Shown: positions 8,489 to 16,820 of the stretch, piece after piece
How the letters are laid out: every line of letters starts with the position of its first letter
Numbering within the stretch: position 1 is the stretch's first letter
Assembly (NCBI RefSeq): GCF_000192745.1
Contig: NC_015259.1
Coordinates: 62,001-126,000 of the forward strand
DNA: 64,000 bases
Source: Polymorphum gilvum SL003B-26A1
GTDB taxonomy: Bacteria > Pseudomonadota > Alphaproteobacteria > Rhizobiales > Stappiaceae
Reading direction: 5' to 3'
Notes under the pieces: generated by a model
What the model was told of the DNA's origin: nothing
What the model saw: only the letters and a program-made list of their open reading frames with translations
Databases searched by the model: none
Translations under genes and position numbers: made by a program

Positions 8489-9475
8489 ATGGCGAAAAAG
8501 AAGCCTGTGGTTGTCGTCACGCGCAAGCTTCCGGACGTTGTCGAGACGCGGATGCGCGAGCTGTTCGAAACGCGCCTGAACGAGAGCGACCGCCCTTTCA
8601 GCCAGGCCGAACTGGTCGAGGCCGTCAAGACGGCCGACGTCCTGGTGCCGACGGTGACCGACCGCATCGACGCCGCCGTGCTGTCGCAGGCAAGCCCGAA
8701 CCTCAGGCTGATCGCCAACTTCGGCAACGGTGTCGACAACATCGACGTCATCACCGCCAACAACCGCGGCATTAACGTCACCAACACGCCGGGCGTGCTG
8801 ACCGAGGATACTGCCGACATGACCATGGCGATGATCCTGGCGGTGCCGCGCCGGATCGCCGAAGGCATCAAGGTGATGGAAGGCGGCGAGTGGAGCGGCT
8901 GGTCTCCGACCTGGATGCTCGGCCGGAGGATCTGGGGCAAACGGCTCGGCATCATCGGCATGGGCCGGATCGGCCAGGCCGTGGCACGCCGGGCCAAGGC
9001 CTTCGGCATGTCGATCCACTACCACAACCGCCGGCGCCTGCCGACCGACATCGAGGATGCGTTGGAGGCGACCTATTGGGACAGCCTCGACCAGATGCTG
9101 GCGCGCATGGACGTGGTATCACTGCACTGCCCGCACACGCCGGCAACCTTCCACCTGCTGTCGGCGCGCCGGCTGAAGCTGATGAAGAAGGACGCCTATC
9201 TGGTCAACACCGCCCGTGGCGAGGTGATCGACGAGACCGCTCTGATCCGCCAGCTCGAGGCCGGAGAGCTGGCCGGAGCCGGGCTCGACGTGTTCGAACA
9301 CGAACCGGCGGTCAATCCGAAGCTTGCGCAGATGAGCCAGGTGCTGCTGCTGCCGCACATGGGCTCGGCGACCATCGAGGGCCGCATTGAGATGGGCGAG
9401 AAGGTCATCATTAACATCAAGACCTTCATGGACGGCCACCGTCCGCCCGACCGCGTCCTGCCATCGATGCTGTAA
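8489..9475 (+). CDS. D-2-hydroxyacid dehydrogenase (glyoxylate/hydroxypyruvate reductase type)
   Basis: NAD(P)H-dependent reductase of 2-oxoacids; the closest known activity is reduction of glyoxylate or hydroxypyruvate. It has 328 residues. The nucleotide-binding Rossmann motif is GIIGMGRIGQAVARRA (~152-167). The catalytic residues are Arg in VNTARGEVIDE (~236), Glu in DVFEHEP (~265) and His in LPHMGSAT (~284). The GNGVDNID segment (~75) binds the substrate carboxylate. A run of basic residues after the second beta strand (HNRRRLP) favours NADPH. It has its own promoter and is convergent with dnaQ. The exact substrate cannot be read from sequence. Confidence 0.93.
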   Translation: MAKKKPVVVVTRKLPDVVETRMRELFETRLNESDRPFSQAELVEAVKTADVLVPTVTDRIDAAVLSQASPNLRLIANFGNGVDNIDVITANNRGINVTNTPGVLTEDTADMTMAMILAVPRRIAEGIKVMEGGEWSGWSPTWMLGRRIWGKRLGIIGMGRIGQAVARRAKAFGMSIHYHNRRRLPTDIEDALEATYWDSLDQMLARMDVVSLHCPHTPATFHLLSARRLKLMKKDAYLVNTARGEVIDETALIRQLEAGELAGAGLDVFEHEPAVNPKLAQMSQVLLLPHMGSATIEGRIEMGEKVIINIKTFMDGHRPPDRVLPSML

Positions 9476-9516
9476 GCGGCGGCGGGCCGAGGAACCGGTC
9501 GAGACGGTCGCTCGTT

Positions 9517-10239
9517 TCAGTTGCCGGAATATTTCGACCAGATCGCCGTCTCGCCCATGCCGGCGACGAAGGTTGCGTGAGCAGCCTTTTCCTCCTCAGT
9601 AAGCCAGGAAGCGAGCGGAACCGGCCGCGGCGGCGCAGACCGCACTTGTGCGGGACCGGATCCCTCGCTCTGGCCTCCGTACGACCGGCCCGATACTTCC
9701 TCCTGAAGCACCAGGCCCAGCGCCGTCTGCCGGCCGCCGATCAGTTCGAGATAGACCTCGGCCAGAAGCTCGGAGTCAAGCAGAGCGCCGTGACGCGTAC
9801 GGCGGGAATTGTCGATGCCGTAGCGACCGCACAGCGCATCGAGGGAATTCGGCCCCATCGGATGCTTGCGGCGGGCGAGTTCCAGCGTGTCGAGCACCTG
9901 GGTGCGCGGGATCGGCAAGCGGCCGGCGCGCGACAGCTCCATGTTGATGAAGCCCATGTCGAAGGCCGCGTTGTGGATGACCAGGCGCGCGTCGCCGACG
10001 AAGGCGAGGAACTCGTCGACGATCTCGGCGAACACCGGCTTGTCGGCCAGGAACTCGGCCGACAGGCCGTGGACGTTGAACGCCGCCTCGGGCATGTCCC
10101 TCTCGGGATTTATGTAGACGTGATAGGTGTTGCCGGTCGGCACGTGATTGAACAGCTCGACGCCGCCGATCTCGACCAGCCGATCGCCGTTGCGCGGATC
10201 GAGGCCGGTGGTTTCCGTGTCGAAGGCGATTTCCCGCAT
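9517..10239 (-). CDS. dnaQ: DNA polymerase III epsilon subunit (3'-5' proofreading exonuclease)
   Basis: Proofreading subunit of the replicative polymerase core. The DEDDh exonuclease motifs are in order: Exo I IAFDTETTGLDP (residues 4-15), Exo II VIHNAAFDMGFIN (~98-110), Exo III with HGALLDSELLAEVY (~161-174; His and Asp catalytic). The C-terminal ~60 residues are the alpha-subunit-binding tail, ending in WLTEEEKAAHATFVAGM. The ATG at 10239 gives 240 aa. It lies 98 bp after coaE in the leftward run PPSR-maf-aroE-coaE-dnaQ that faces away from the proposed origin. Confidence 0.95.
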   Translation of the reverse strand: MREIAFDTETTGLDPRNGDRLVEIGGVELFNHVPTGNTYHVYINPERDMPEAAFNVHGLSAEFLADKPVFAEIVDEFLAFVGDARLVIHNAAFDMGFINMELSRAGRLPIPRTQVLDTLELARRKHPMGPNSLDALCGRYGIDNSRRTRHGALLDSELLAEVYLELIGGRQTALGLVLQEEVSGRSYGGQSEGSGPAQVRSAPPRPVPLASWLTEEEKAAHATFVAGMGETAIWSKYSGN

Positions 10240-10337
10240 GTTCGGTACCACTCCCTTTGCGCGTTGCCTGCCCAGTTTGCCCGTGCCCGGCGCCGGGGCA
10301 ACCGGCAGCGGCGGCTTATCCCCCGCGCAAGAGGCCG

Positions 10338-10925
10338 TCAGGCCATGGCGGCGACCGCGCGCAGGATGGCGGCGACCGAGCGCTCGGCGGCGGCAAGCCC
10401 GAGGCCGGTGTCGATGAGGAAATGGGCGCGGCGGCGCTTGTCCGCATCCGGCATCTGGCGCGCGAGGATCGCGGCCAGCCGCTCCTCGGTCATGCCCGGC
10501 CGGGCGAGCGCTCGGGCCTTCTGCACGCCCGGGTCCGCGGTAACCACGACGCTGGCGGCGACCCGGCGCTCGCCGCCGGTCTCGAACAGCAGCGGAATGT
10601 CGAGCACCACGACGCGCCGGCGCTCCTGAAGCGCCCGGTCGAGGAAGGCCTGTTCCTCCGCGCGCACCAGCGGATGGACGATGGCCTCGAGGCGGCGGAT
10701 TTCGTCGGGCTTGCCGAGGACGGCTTCGCCGAGACGCGTGCGGTCGACCCGGCCGTCGACGACGGTGCCGGGGAAGGCCGCCTCGATCAGCGGCGCGGCG
10801 CGACCTGTGTAGAGCGCATGGACCGCGGCATCCGCGTCGTGGACAGGCACGCCGGCAGCGGCGAACATCTTCGCCGTCGTCGACTTGCCCATGGCGATCG
10901 AACCGGTAAGGCCGAGCCGGATCAC
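10338..10925 (-). CDS. coaE: Dephospho-CoA kinase
   Basis: Last step of coenzyme A synthesis, phosphorylating the 3'-hydroxyl of dephospho-CoA. P-loop [12 protein letters not shown] is at residues 5-16, [10 protein letters not shown] follows, and the lid contains IVHPLVR and [10 protein letters not shown]. The start is a GTG (VIRLGLTGS) whose codon overlaps the aroE stop as GTGA (4-bp overlap), indicating translational coupling; any longer reading would run into aroE in another frame. 195 aa, usual length. Confidence 0.95.
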   Translation of the reverse strand: MIRLGLTGSIAMGKSTTAKMFAAAGVPVHDADAAVHALYTGRAAPLIEAAFPGTVVDGRVDRTRLGEAVLGKPDEIRRLEAIVHPLVRAEEQAFLDRALQERRRVVVLDIPLLFETGGERRVAASVVVTADPGVQKARALARPGMTEERLAAILARQMPDADKRRRAHFLIDTGLGLAAAERSVAAILRAVAAMA

Positions 10926-11767
10926 GTGGTCGCCCCGAGGTCGGCAAGGACGATCCGGCGCAGCTCGTCGTCGACTTCCGGCCGCACGCCAAACCAGCGC
11001 TCGAAGCCCGGCGCTGCCTGATGCAGCAGCATGCCGAGGCCGTCGACGGTGCGGTTGCCGCGCGCAGCTGCCTGCCGGAGCAGGTCGGTTTCCAGCGGCG
11101 TGTAGATGATGTCGGTGACCAGGGCGTCCTTCGGCAGGCCGTCGAGGTCGATCTGGAGCGGCGGCTTGCCGGTCATGCCGGCGGCCGTCGTGTTGACCAG
11201 CAGTGCCGCCTGTCCGAGATGTTCGCACAGCTTGTCCCAAGGATAGGCCTCGACGCCGAAACCGAAATGATCGGCCAATTGGCTGGCCTTTTCGGTAGTC
11301 CGGTTGAAAATCTTCACAGGCGCGAAGCCGCGTGCGCGCAGCGCCCACACGACGGCGCGAGCCGCGCCGCCGGCGCCGAGCACGACCGCCGGCCCGGGGC
11401 GGGCATCCCAGCCCGGCGCCCTCTGGTCGAGATTGCCGAGGAAGCCGATGCCGTCCGTATTGGCGCCGCACAGGCGGCCGTCGCCATCCAACCAGAGCGT
11501 ATTGACCGCGCCCATCGCGCGCGCGGCCTCGTCGAGTTCGTCGCAGGCGGCGGCGGCCGTCTCCTTGTGCGGGACCGTGACGTTGCAGCCGACGAGACCC
11601 GACTCGCCGAAATGGCGGTAGAACCGCTCCGCATCCTCCGGCGCGACCGGCAGGCGGATGTAATCGCCGGCAAGGCCGTATTTCTTCAGCCAGTGACCAT
11701 GGACCAGAGGCGAGCGGGAATGGGCGACCGGCCAGCCGGTGATCGCGGCGCGAGGACGGCGGATCAT
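10922..11767 (-). CDS. aroE: Shikimate dehydrogenase
   Basis: NADPH-dependent reduction of 3-dehydroshikimate to shikimate in aromatic amino acid synthesis. Substrate-binding motif [13 protein letters not shown] (~11-23) is followed by NVTVPHKE with the catalytic Lys (~68) and GANTDGIGF with the catalytic Asp (~104). The nucleotide-binding loop is [14 protein letters not shown] and NRTTEKA is the NADP clamp. The C-terminal [18 protein letters not shown] is typical. 281 aa. It overlaps maf by ATGA and coaE by GTGA, so the three are translated from one message. Confidence 0.96.
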   Translation of the reverse strand: MIRRPRAAITGWPVAHSRSPLVHGHWLKKYGLAGDYIRLPVAPEDAERFYRHFGESGLVGCNVTVPHKETAAAACDELDEAARAMGAVNTLWLDGDGRLCGANTDGIGFLGNLDQRAPGWDARPGPAVVLGAGGAARAVVWALRARGFAPVKIFNRTTEKASQLADHFGFGVEAYPWDKLCEHLGQAALLVNTTAAGMTGKPPLQIDLDGLPKDALVTDIIYTPLETDLLRQAAARGNRTVDGLGMLLHQAAPGFERWFGVRPEVDDELRRIVLADLGATT

Positions 11768-12357
11768 GCGTCGATTTCTCCGCTGTCGCGCAGGAAAGCC
11801 AGCAACGGCAACATCGGCAGGCCGAGGATGGTGAAATAATCGCCGTCGACCGTCTCGAAAAGCTGCACGCCGAGGCCCTCGAGCTGGTAGCAGCCGACGC
11901 TCGACAGGGCGGCATCGCCGGCGGCGGCCAGATAGCGGCCGACATAGGCCGGCGACAGGTCGCGCATGGTCAGGCGCGCGGTGGAGACATGACTCCAGAC
12001 CGTCTCGCCGCCGCGCGCAACCGCCACGGCCGAATGCAGCTCGTGGGTCCGCCCGGACAGGGTGAGCAGCTGGCGGCGGGCCGCTGCCATGTCGGCAGGC
12101 TTGGTGAACCGCTCATCGCCGAGCCCGAGGACCTGATCGGCCCCGATGACCAGATCGTCCGGCCGGCGGGCGGAGACCTCCTGCGCCTTGGCCTCGGCCA
12201 GCACGCGCGCGATATCCTCCGGCGCGACGCCGGCCGCCAGCAGAGGGGCCTCGACGGCGCGTTCGTCGATCCGGGCAGGATCGACCGCCACCGTCAGGCC
12301 AGCGTTTTCCAGAAGCTCAGCGCGGATGCGGCTGCCGCTCGCCAGTATCAGGGCCAT
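11764..12357 (-). CDS. maf: Maf-family nucleoside triphosphate pyrophosphatase
   Basis: House-cleaning enzyme that hydrolyses modified or canonical NTPs to monophosphates. The family start [17 protein letters not shown] (residues 4-20) carries the substrate-binding S-S-R-R region. Next come [11 protein letters not shown] (~70-80) with the catalytic Asp, [26 protein letters not shown], and [12 protein letters not shown]. The C-terminal [18 protein letters not shown] is characteristic. The ATG at 12357 gives 197 aa. It is 17 bp from the PPSR gene and overlaps aroE by 4 bp. Confidence 0.93.
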   Translation of the reverse strand: MALILASGSRIRAELLENAGLTVAVDPARIDERAVEAPLLAAGVAPEDIARVLAEAKAQEVSARRPDDLVIGADQVLGLGDERFTKPADMAAARRQLLTLSGRTHELHSAVAVARGGETVWSHVSTARLTMRDLSPAYVGRYLAAAGDAALSSVGCYQLEGLGVQLFETVDGDYFTILGLPMLPLLAFLRDSGEIDA

Positions 12358-12374
12358 TCCAGTCCTCTTTCTCG

Positions 12375-13223
12375 TCAGCGACCGGTCACGGCCGTGCCGC
12401 CGAGCCTGTGTTCGCGGAACAGTTCCATGATTTCGGCCGCAGTCTCCTCGATGGAACGGCGGGTAACGTCGATCAGCGGCCAGCCCTGCTCGACGCACAG
12501 CCGGCGGGTCGCGGCAATCTCGCGGGCGATTTCCTTCCGGTCGACATAGGTGTCACCGTAGCCGCTGGCGTTCAAGGACAGAACCCGGTTCTGGCGGATC
12601 TGCTGGATCCGTTCAGCCGAGGCGATCAGGCCGACCACCAGCGGCTTCTTCAGGCGAAGGAGCTGGGGCGGCAGAGGGATGTCGGGAACGATCGGCACAT
12701 TGGCCGACTTGATGCCCCGGTTAGCGAGATAGATGCAGGTCGGCGTCTTGGATGTCCGGCTGATGCCGACGAGGACGATGTCGGCGTGTTCCAGATCTTC
12801 GGAGATCTGCCCATCGTCATGCATCATCGTATAGTTGAGTGCATCGATGCGCTTGAAATATTCCGCGTCGAGTGCGTGCTGGCCGCCGATGCGGCGGGTC
12901 AGTGGCACGTTCAGGTAGGACTGGAACACGGCGAAGACCGGATCGAGGATATTGACGAAGGGAATACCGATCTCGCGGCAGATGCGTTCGAGACGCTCGG
13001 CGATTTCCTTGTCGACCAGCGTGTAGAGCACGATGCCCGGTGCCGCCTCGATCTGACCGATGACCCTGTCAAGCTGCTTGTGGGTGCGCACTAGCGGATA
13101 GACGTGCTCGATCGACTGGACCGTCTCGTACTGAACGGTCGCCGCGCGGGCGACGGTCATCAGCGTTTCTCCGGTCGAATCGGACACCAGATGGAGATGA
13201 AAGTAGTGTCTCGATTTACCCAC
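12375..13223 (-). CDS. Pyruvate,phosphate/water dikinase regulatory protein (PPSR, DUF299)
   Basis: Bifunctional kinase and Pi-dependent phosphorylase that switches PEP synthase or pyruvate phosphate dikinase off and on. Family features are [14 protein letters not shown] near the N-terminus, and the P-loop-like [19 protein letters not shown] (~140-158), followed by [14 protein letters not shown]. The start is uncertain: GTG at 13223 (282 aa) has GGGGAT upstream and matches the family length; a TTG at 13259 would add 12 residues. It is the first gene leftward of the proposed origin. The target dikinase is not in the window. Confidence 0.9.
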   Translation of the reverse strand: MGKSRHYFHLHLVSDSTGETLMTVARAATVQYETVQSIEHVYPLVRTHKQLDRVIGQIEAAPGIVLYTLVDKEIAERLERICREIGIPFVNILDPVFAVFQSYLNVPLTRRIGGQHALDAEYFKRIDALNYTMMHDDGQISEDLEHADIVLVGISRTSKTPTCIYLANRGIKSANVPIVPDIPLPPQLLRLKKPLVVGLIASAERIQQIRQNRVLSLNASGYGDTYVDRKEIAREIAATRRLCVEQGWPLIDVTRRSIEETAAEIMELFREHRLGGTAVTGR

Positions 13224-13398
13224 GATGTCATCCCCAGGGCTGTTGACAGGCTGGCACAACCTGGCAGTCCGGCCATTTCGACCTTCCGGTTATGCCCGCT
13301 CGCCGGATTTCATTAACAGATGGTAAAGTTCGAACTAATGGCCCCGAAACGGAAGCGGCGGCTTGTGGATCCACACCAGGCAGCAAAGCAGCAACAGG

Positions 13399-13407
13399 TT
13401 ATCCACT
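13399..13407 (+). promoter_or_regulatory. DnaA-like box
   Basis: TTATCCACT, one mismatch (last base) from the consensus TTATCCACA, 14 bp before the CtrA box in the proposed origin. Confidence 0.55.
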
Positions 13408-13420
13408 TGCGCCCAAATTG

Positions 13421-13435
13421 TTAACCGATCCTTAA
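13421..13435. promoter_or_regulatory. Perfect CtrA box in the proposed origin
   Basis: TTAA-CCGATCC-TTAA exactly matches the CtrA full-site pattern TTAA-N7-TTAA. An imperfect site, TTAA-N7-TAAA, lies at 13313-13327. In Caulobacter CtrA bound at the origin blocks DnaA-driven initiation. Confidence 0.65.
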
Positions 13436-13549
13436 TATCACATCAAATCATTGATAATAAATACTTTTTCACTCCACGCCAAATCCGTCCCAGAGTCCTG
13501 TCCCCTCAGCGCGACGATTCATCCCGGACGGAAAATCGCAAGGACCGAT

Positions 13550-13558
13550 TGTGGACAA
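13550..13558 (-). promoter_or_regulatory. DnaA-like box
   Basis: Minus-strand TTGTCCACA, one mismatch from TTATCCACA, about 100 bp before hemE. A weaker TAATCCACT (13572-13580, two mismatches) lies beside it. Confidence 0.5.
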
Positions 13559-13654
13559 CGAATGATCCCGGTAATCCACTCACCAGAATAAAAATCAAAT
13601 CCAAATCAACAAGAATCCCTTTTTTAGGTGAGCACGGGAAAAGGAACAGAATCG

Positions 13655-14683
13655 ATGGAATCCAGGGACCGGGCAGTCATGCGAGTGCTCTCGGGAGAAC
13701 GCCTCTGGCCACCCCCGATCTGGATGATGCGCCAGGCCGGACGCTATCTGCCGGAATATCGGGAAGCGCGGGCGAAGGCTCCGAACTTCCTCGACTTCTG
13801 CTACAATCCCGATCTGGCTACGGAAGTAACCCTGCAGCCGATCCGTCGGTACGGCTTCGACGCCTCGATCCTGTTTTCGGACATCTTCGTCGTTCCAGAT
13901 GCCATCGGATATCCCGTTCGCTTTGAAGAAGGACGCGGTCCCGTGCTGGAGCCGCTGTCCGCAAAGCTGGTCGACGGATTGGAGCAGGGGCGTGCCGAGG
14001 CGCACCTGGAACCGGTCATCGAGACGGTTCGACGATTGCGGGCGCAGCTGCCCGGGGAAACGACGTTGCTCGGCTTCTGCGGTGCGCCCTGGACCGTCGC
14101 CTGCTATTCGGTCGCCGGCCACACCACACAGGATCAGACGGCGGCGCGGATCGGCTCCTATCGGGATCCCGCGTTGCTCGGTCGGTTCATCGATCAGCTG
14201 GTGACCGCTTCGATCCAGTATCTGGTTCGCCAGCTCGAGGCGGGTGCAGACGCCGTGCAAATCTTCGATACATGGGCGGGGGTGCTCGACGAAGACGGTT
14301 TCCGGCGCTGGTGCATCGAGCCGACACGGGCGATCGTCGCCGGCGTCAAGGCGCAGCGGCCAGAAGCCAAGGTCATCGGTTTCCCGAAAGCTTCGGCGGC
14401 CCGACTCGAAAGCTACATCGATGGCACGGGGATCGATGCGGTCGGACTTGACTGGACCGTGCCGGACACGTTGGCAAGGACGGTGCAGAGGCGCGTGCCG
14501 GTGCAGGGCAACCTCGATCCGATGCGGCTCGTGGCAGGCGGGAAGGCACTGGACGACGGCATCGACCGTGTGCTGTCCGCTCTGGGCGAGGGTCCGTTGA
14601 TCTTCAACCTCGGGCACGGCGTGACGCCCGAAACCGATCCGGACAACGTCGCGCGCATGGTCGAGCGGGTGCGGCGCGGCTGA
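13655..14683 (+). CDS. hemE: Uroporphyrinogen decarboxylase
   Basis: Decarboxylates uroporphyrinogen III to coproporphyrinogen III in haem synthesis. Family signatures are PIWMMRQAGRYLPEYR (residues ~21-36, with the substrate-binding Arg residues), ASILFSDIFVVPDA with the key Asp (~75), GFCGAPWTVACY (~130) and NLGHGVTPETDP near the end. The ATG at 13655 follows AAAGGAAC; a GTG 27 bp upstream is an alternative. 342 aa. It is the first gene rightward of the proposed origin and is followed 12 bp later by hemJ, so two haem steps are co-transcribed. Confidence 0.97.
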   Translation: MESRDRAVMRVLSGERLWPPPIWMMRQAGRYLPEYREARAKAPNFLDFCYNPDLATEVTLQPIRRYGFDASILFSDIFVVPDAIGYPVRFEEGRGPVLEPLSAKLVDGLEQGRAEAHLEPVIETVRRLRAQLPGETTLLGFCGAPWTVACYSVAGHTTQDQTAARIGSYRDPALLGRFIDQLVTASIQYLVRQLEAGADAVQIFDTWAGVLDEDGFRRWCIEPTRAIVAGVKAQRPEAKVIGFPKASAARLESYIDGTGIDAVGLDWTVPDTLARTVQRRVPVQGNLDPMRLVAGGKALDDGIDRVLSALGEGPLIFNLGHGVTPETDPDNVARMVERVRRG

Positions 14684-14695
14684 GGAGAAACGGAC

Positions 14696-15124
14696 ATGGA
14701 TCTCTATTCTTGGATCAAGTCGATCCACGTCATTTCGATCATTGCCTGGATGGCGGGCATGCTCTACCTGCCGCGGCTGTTCGTCTATCACGTCGACGCC
14801 GAACCGGGGTCGAAGCAGTCCGAGACCTTCAAGGTGATGGAGCGGCGCCTGCTGAAGGCGATCATCAATCCGTCGATGATCGCAGCCTGGATCTTCGGCC
14901 TGTGGGCAGCTTATGAGATCGGCGCGTTCAGTCATGGCTGGTTCCACGCCAAGCTGACGCTGGCACTGCTGTTGTCGGCCGCGCACGGCTATCTCGCCCG
15001 CTGCGTGAAAACCTTCGCGCGCGACGCCAACACGCGACCGGCCCGCTTCTACCGGATGCTCAACGAGGTACCGACCGTGCTGATGATCGGTATCGTCATC
15101 TTGGTGATCGGCAAGCCGTTCTGA
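14696..15124 (+). CDS. hemJ: Protoporphyrinogen oxidase HemJ
   Basis: Membrane haem-pathway enzyme that oxidises protoporphyrinogen IX in bacteria lacking HemG/HemY. The 142-residue protein has four predicted helices. Conserved residues are His11 in SIHVISIIAWMAGMLYLPRLF, the YHVDAEPGS loop, MERRLLKAIINPSM, and the HAKLTLALLLSAAHGY helix with its Lys. His11 and that Lys are the residues considered essential in the family. It directly follows hemE. Older annotations may call it a TIGR00701/UPF0093 protein. Confidence 0.95.
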   Translation: MDLYSWIKSIHVISIIAWMAGMLYLPRLFVYHVDAEPGSKQSETFKVMERRLLKAIINPSMIAAWIFGLWAAYEIGAFSHGWFHAKLTLALLLSAAHGYLARCVKTFARDANTRPARFYRMLNEVPTVLMIGIVILVIGKPF

Positions 15125-15137
15125 TACTCGAGGCGAG

Positions 15138-15200
15138 CTGTCCGAGGTATCCGGACAGGTGACAATGTTCTTGCAGCGGCTTCGCGAAGCGGTTATTGTC
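15138..15200. promoter_or_regulatory. Nested inverted repeats upstream of rho
   Basis: Two inverted repeats are stacked in the hemJ-rho gap. The first is CTGTCCG-N7-CGGACAG (15138-15158). The second has an outer stem GACAAT/ATTGTC (15161-15166 and 15195-15200) enclosing the 12-bp palindrome GCTTCGCGAAGC. They could act as the hemJ terminator, as an operator, or as both. Confidence 0.45.
15171..15199 (+). promoter_or_regulatory. rho: Predicted rho promoter
   Basis: TTGCAG, a 17-bp spacer and TATTGT. The palindrome GCTTCGCGAAGC occupies the spacer, so a bound protein there would control access. Transcription from here would give a leader of roughly 180 nt before the rho start. Confidence 0.5.
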
Positions 15201-15388
15201 CCTGCCAACTTCACGTAAGGTGCGCGGGGGGACCATCCTCCCGATCCAGGCCCGCTGCCGAAGCAAGCGGTTTCTCTGCGGCCGGCATCTCCTCCGCTTC
15301 CAGTCTGACTTCTGTTACCTCCTGCGTTTCACGGTTCCAGAAGCGCCCTTCCGCTTACCCCACCCCCAACAGAGAACGATCCCAGTTG

Positions 15389-16654
15389 ATGCGGGAAATG
15401 AAACTCAAAGACCTGAAAGAAAAGACGCCCACCGAACTGCTGGCTTTTGCCGAAGAGCTCGAGGTGGAAAACGCCAGCACGATGCGTAAGCAGGAGCTGA
15501 TGTTCGCGATCCTGAAGCGGCTGGCCGCGCAGGACGTCGACATCATCGGCGAAGGCGTCGTCGAAGTCCTCCAGGACGGCTTCGGCTTCCTGCGTTCACC
15601 TGACGCAAACTATCTGCCGGGACCGGACGACATCTATGTGTCGCCATCCCAGATCCGGCGCTTCTCGCTGCGCACCGGCGATACGGTGGAAGGGCAGATC
15701 CGCAGCCCGAAGGAAGGCGAACGCTATTTCGCGCTGCTCAAGGTCAATACGATCAATTTCGAGGATCCGGAAAAGACCCGGCACAAGGTCCATTTCGATA
15801 ACCTGACGCCGCTCTATCCGGATGAGCGGTTCAAGATGGAGATCGAGGATCCGACCTCCAAGGACCTGTCGTCACGGATCATCGACCTCGTTGCGCCGCT
15901 CGGCAAGGGCCAGCGCGCGCTGATCACGGCGCCGCCGCGTACCGGCAAGACGGTGTTCCTGCAAAACATCGCCAAGTCGATCACGACCAACCATCCGGAA
16001 TGCTATCTGATCGTTCTGCTGATCGACGAGCGCCCGGAAGAGGTGACCGACATGCAACGCACGGTCAAGGGCGAGGTCGTGTCGTCGACCTTCGACGAAC
16101 CGGCGGCCCGACATGTGCAGGTCGCTGAGATGGTCATCGAGAAGGCCAAGCGCCTGGTCGAGCACGGTCGTGACGTGGTCATCCTGCTCGATTCGATCAC
16201 CCGTCTCGGCCGCGCCTACAACACTGTGGTGCCTTCGTCGGGCAAGGTTCTGACGGGCGGCGTCGACGCCAATGCCCTGCAGCGGCCCAAACGCTTCTTC
16301 GGCGCGGCGCGCAACATCGAGGAGGGCGGCTCTTTGACCATCATCGCGACCGCACTGATCGATACCGGCAGCCGCATGGACGAGGTGATCTTCGAAGAGT
16401 TCAAGGGCACAGGCAACTCGGAAATCATCCTCGACCGCAAGATCTCCGACAAGCGCGTGTTCCCGGCGATCGACATCCAGCGTTCCGGCACGCGTAAGGA
16501 AGAACTGCTGGTGGCGCCGGACAAGCTCAAGAAGACCTTCGTGCTGCGCCGAATCCTCAACCCGATGGGTACGGTTGACGCGATCGAGTTCCTGCTCGAC
16601 AAGCTGCGCCAGACCAAGTCGAACGACGATTTCTTCGACAGCATGAATGCGTAG
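15389..16654 (+). CDS. rho: Transcription termination factor Rho
   Basis: Hexameric RNA helicase that ends untranslated transcripts. The 421-aa length matches rhizobial Rho. Order of elements: N-terminal helix bundle ([19 protein letters not shown], ~11-29), the RNA-binding cold-shock-like domain ([20 protein letters not shown], ~67-86), Walker [11 protein letters not shown] (~177-186), Walker [13 protein letters not shown] (~254-265), and the Q/R loop region [16 protein letters not shown]. The ATG at 15389 directly follows an in-frame TTG; the second Met (15398) is less likely. A 264-bp leader precedes it, in keeping with the autoregulation known for rho. A strong terminator follows. Confidence 0.97.
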   Translation: MREMKLKDLKEKTPTELLAFAEELEVENASTMRKQELMFAILKRLAAQDVDIIGEGVVEVLQDGFGFLRSPDANYLPGPDDIYVSPSQIRRFSLRTGDTVEGQIRSPKEGERYFALLKVNTINFEDPEKTRHKVHFDNLTPLYPDERFKMEIEDPTSKDLSSRIIDLVAPLGKGQRALITAPPRTGKTVFLQNIAKSITTNHPECYLIVLLIDERPEEVTDMQRTVKGEVVSSTFDEPAARHVQVAEMVIEKAKRLVEHGRDVVILLDSITRLGRAYNTVVPSSGKVLTGGVDANALQRPKRFFGAARNIEEGGSLTIIATALIDTGSRMDEVIFEEFKGTGNSEIILDRKISDKRVFPAIDIQRSGTRKEELLVAPDKLKKTFVLRRILNPMGTVDAIEFLLDKLRQTKSNDDFFDSMNA

Positions 16655-16681
16655 CAACTGATTCGGGTTCGATCCGTTCAC

Positions 16682-16716
16682 AAGGCGCGTCCGGAGGCTT
16701 CCGAGGCGCGCCTTTT
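16682..16716 (+). terminator. Rho-independent terminator after rho
   Basis: AAGGCGCG and CGCGCCTT form an 8-bp stem around a 17-nt loop that can itself pair (CGGA/TCCG). TTTT follows. It is 27 bp after the rho stop. Confidence 0.8.
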
Positions 16717-16756
16717 CGTTTGCGTCCCGACCATCGATTCGGATCCGTGCCAACCG

Positions 16757-16771
16757 TTAAGAGAACCTTAA
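16757..16771. promoter_or_regulatory. Perfect CtrA box between convergent genes
   Basis: TTAA-GAGAACC-TTAA is an exact TTAA-N7-TTAA match in the 166-bp gap between the 3' ends of rho and the DUF255 gene, where no promoter for a known gene is expected. Confidence 0.5.
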
Positions 16772-16820
16772 CTGTCCAGCGGGCCGCCGGAGCGGCCGCC
16801 TGGGCGCATCGGCGATATGG

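Larger units (their letters stand above)
13224..13654. other. Probable chromosomal replication origin (oriC)
   Basis: A 431-bp gene-free, AT-rich gap between PPSR and hemE. In Caulobacter and Sinorhizobium the origin is adjacent to hemE, and here the flanking genes run away from the gap on both sides. It contains two DnaA-like boxes one mismatch from TTATCCACA, a palindrome TGTGGATCCACA (13364-13375), and a perfect CtrA box at 13421. A low-GC stretch at about 13411-13475 could be the unwinding element. An IHF-like ATCAA-N4-TTG (13442-13453) is one base off consensus. Four GANTC sites (13493, 13516, 13613, 13649) would be CcrM targets. The hemE and PPSR promoters must lie here too. Confidence 0.75.

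Noticed and set aside
13442-13455. ATCAA-N4-TTGAT inverted repeat as an FNR/FixK box
   Set aside because: The arms are in the opposite order to FNR (TTGAT-N4-ATCAA); it is better read as part of the IHF-like AT-rich block.
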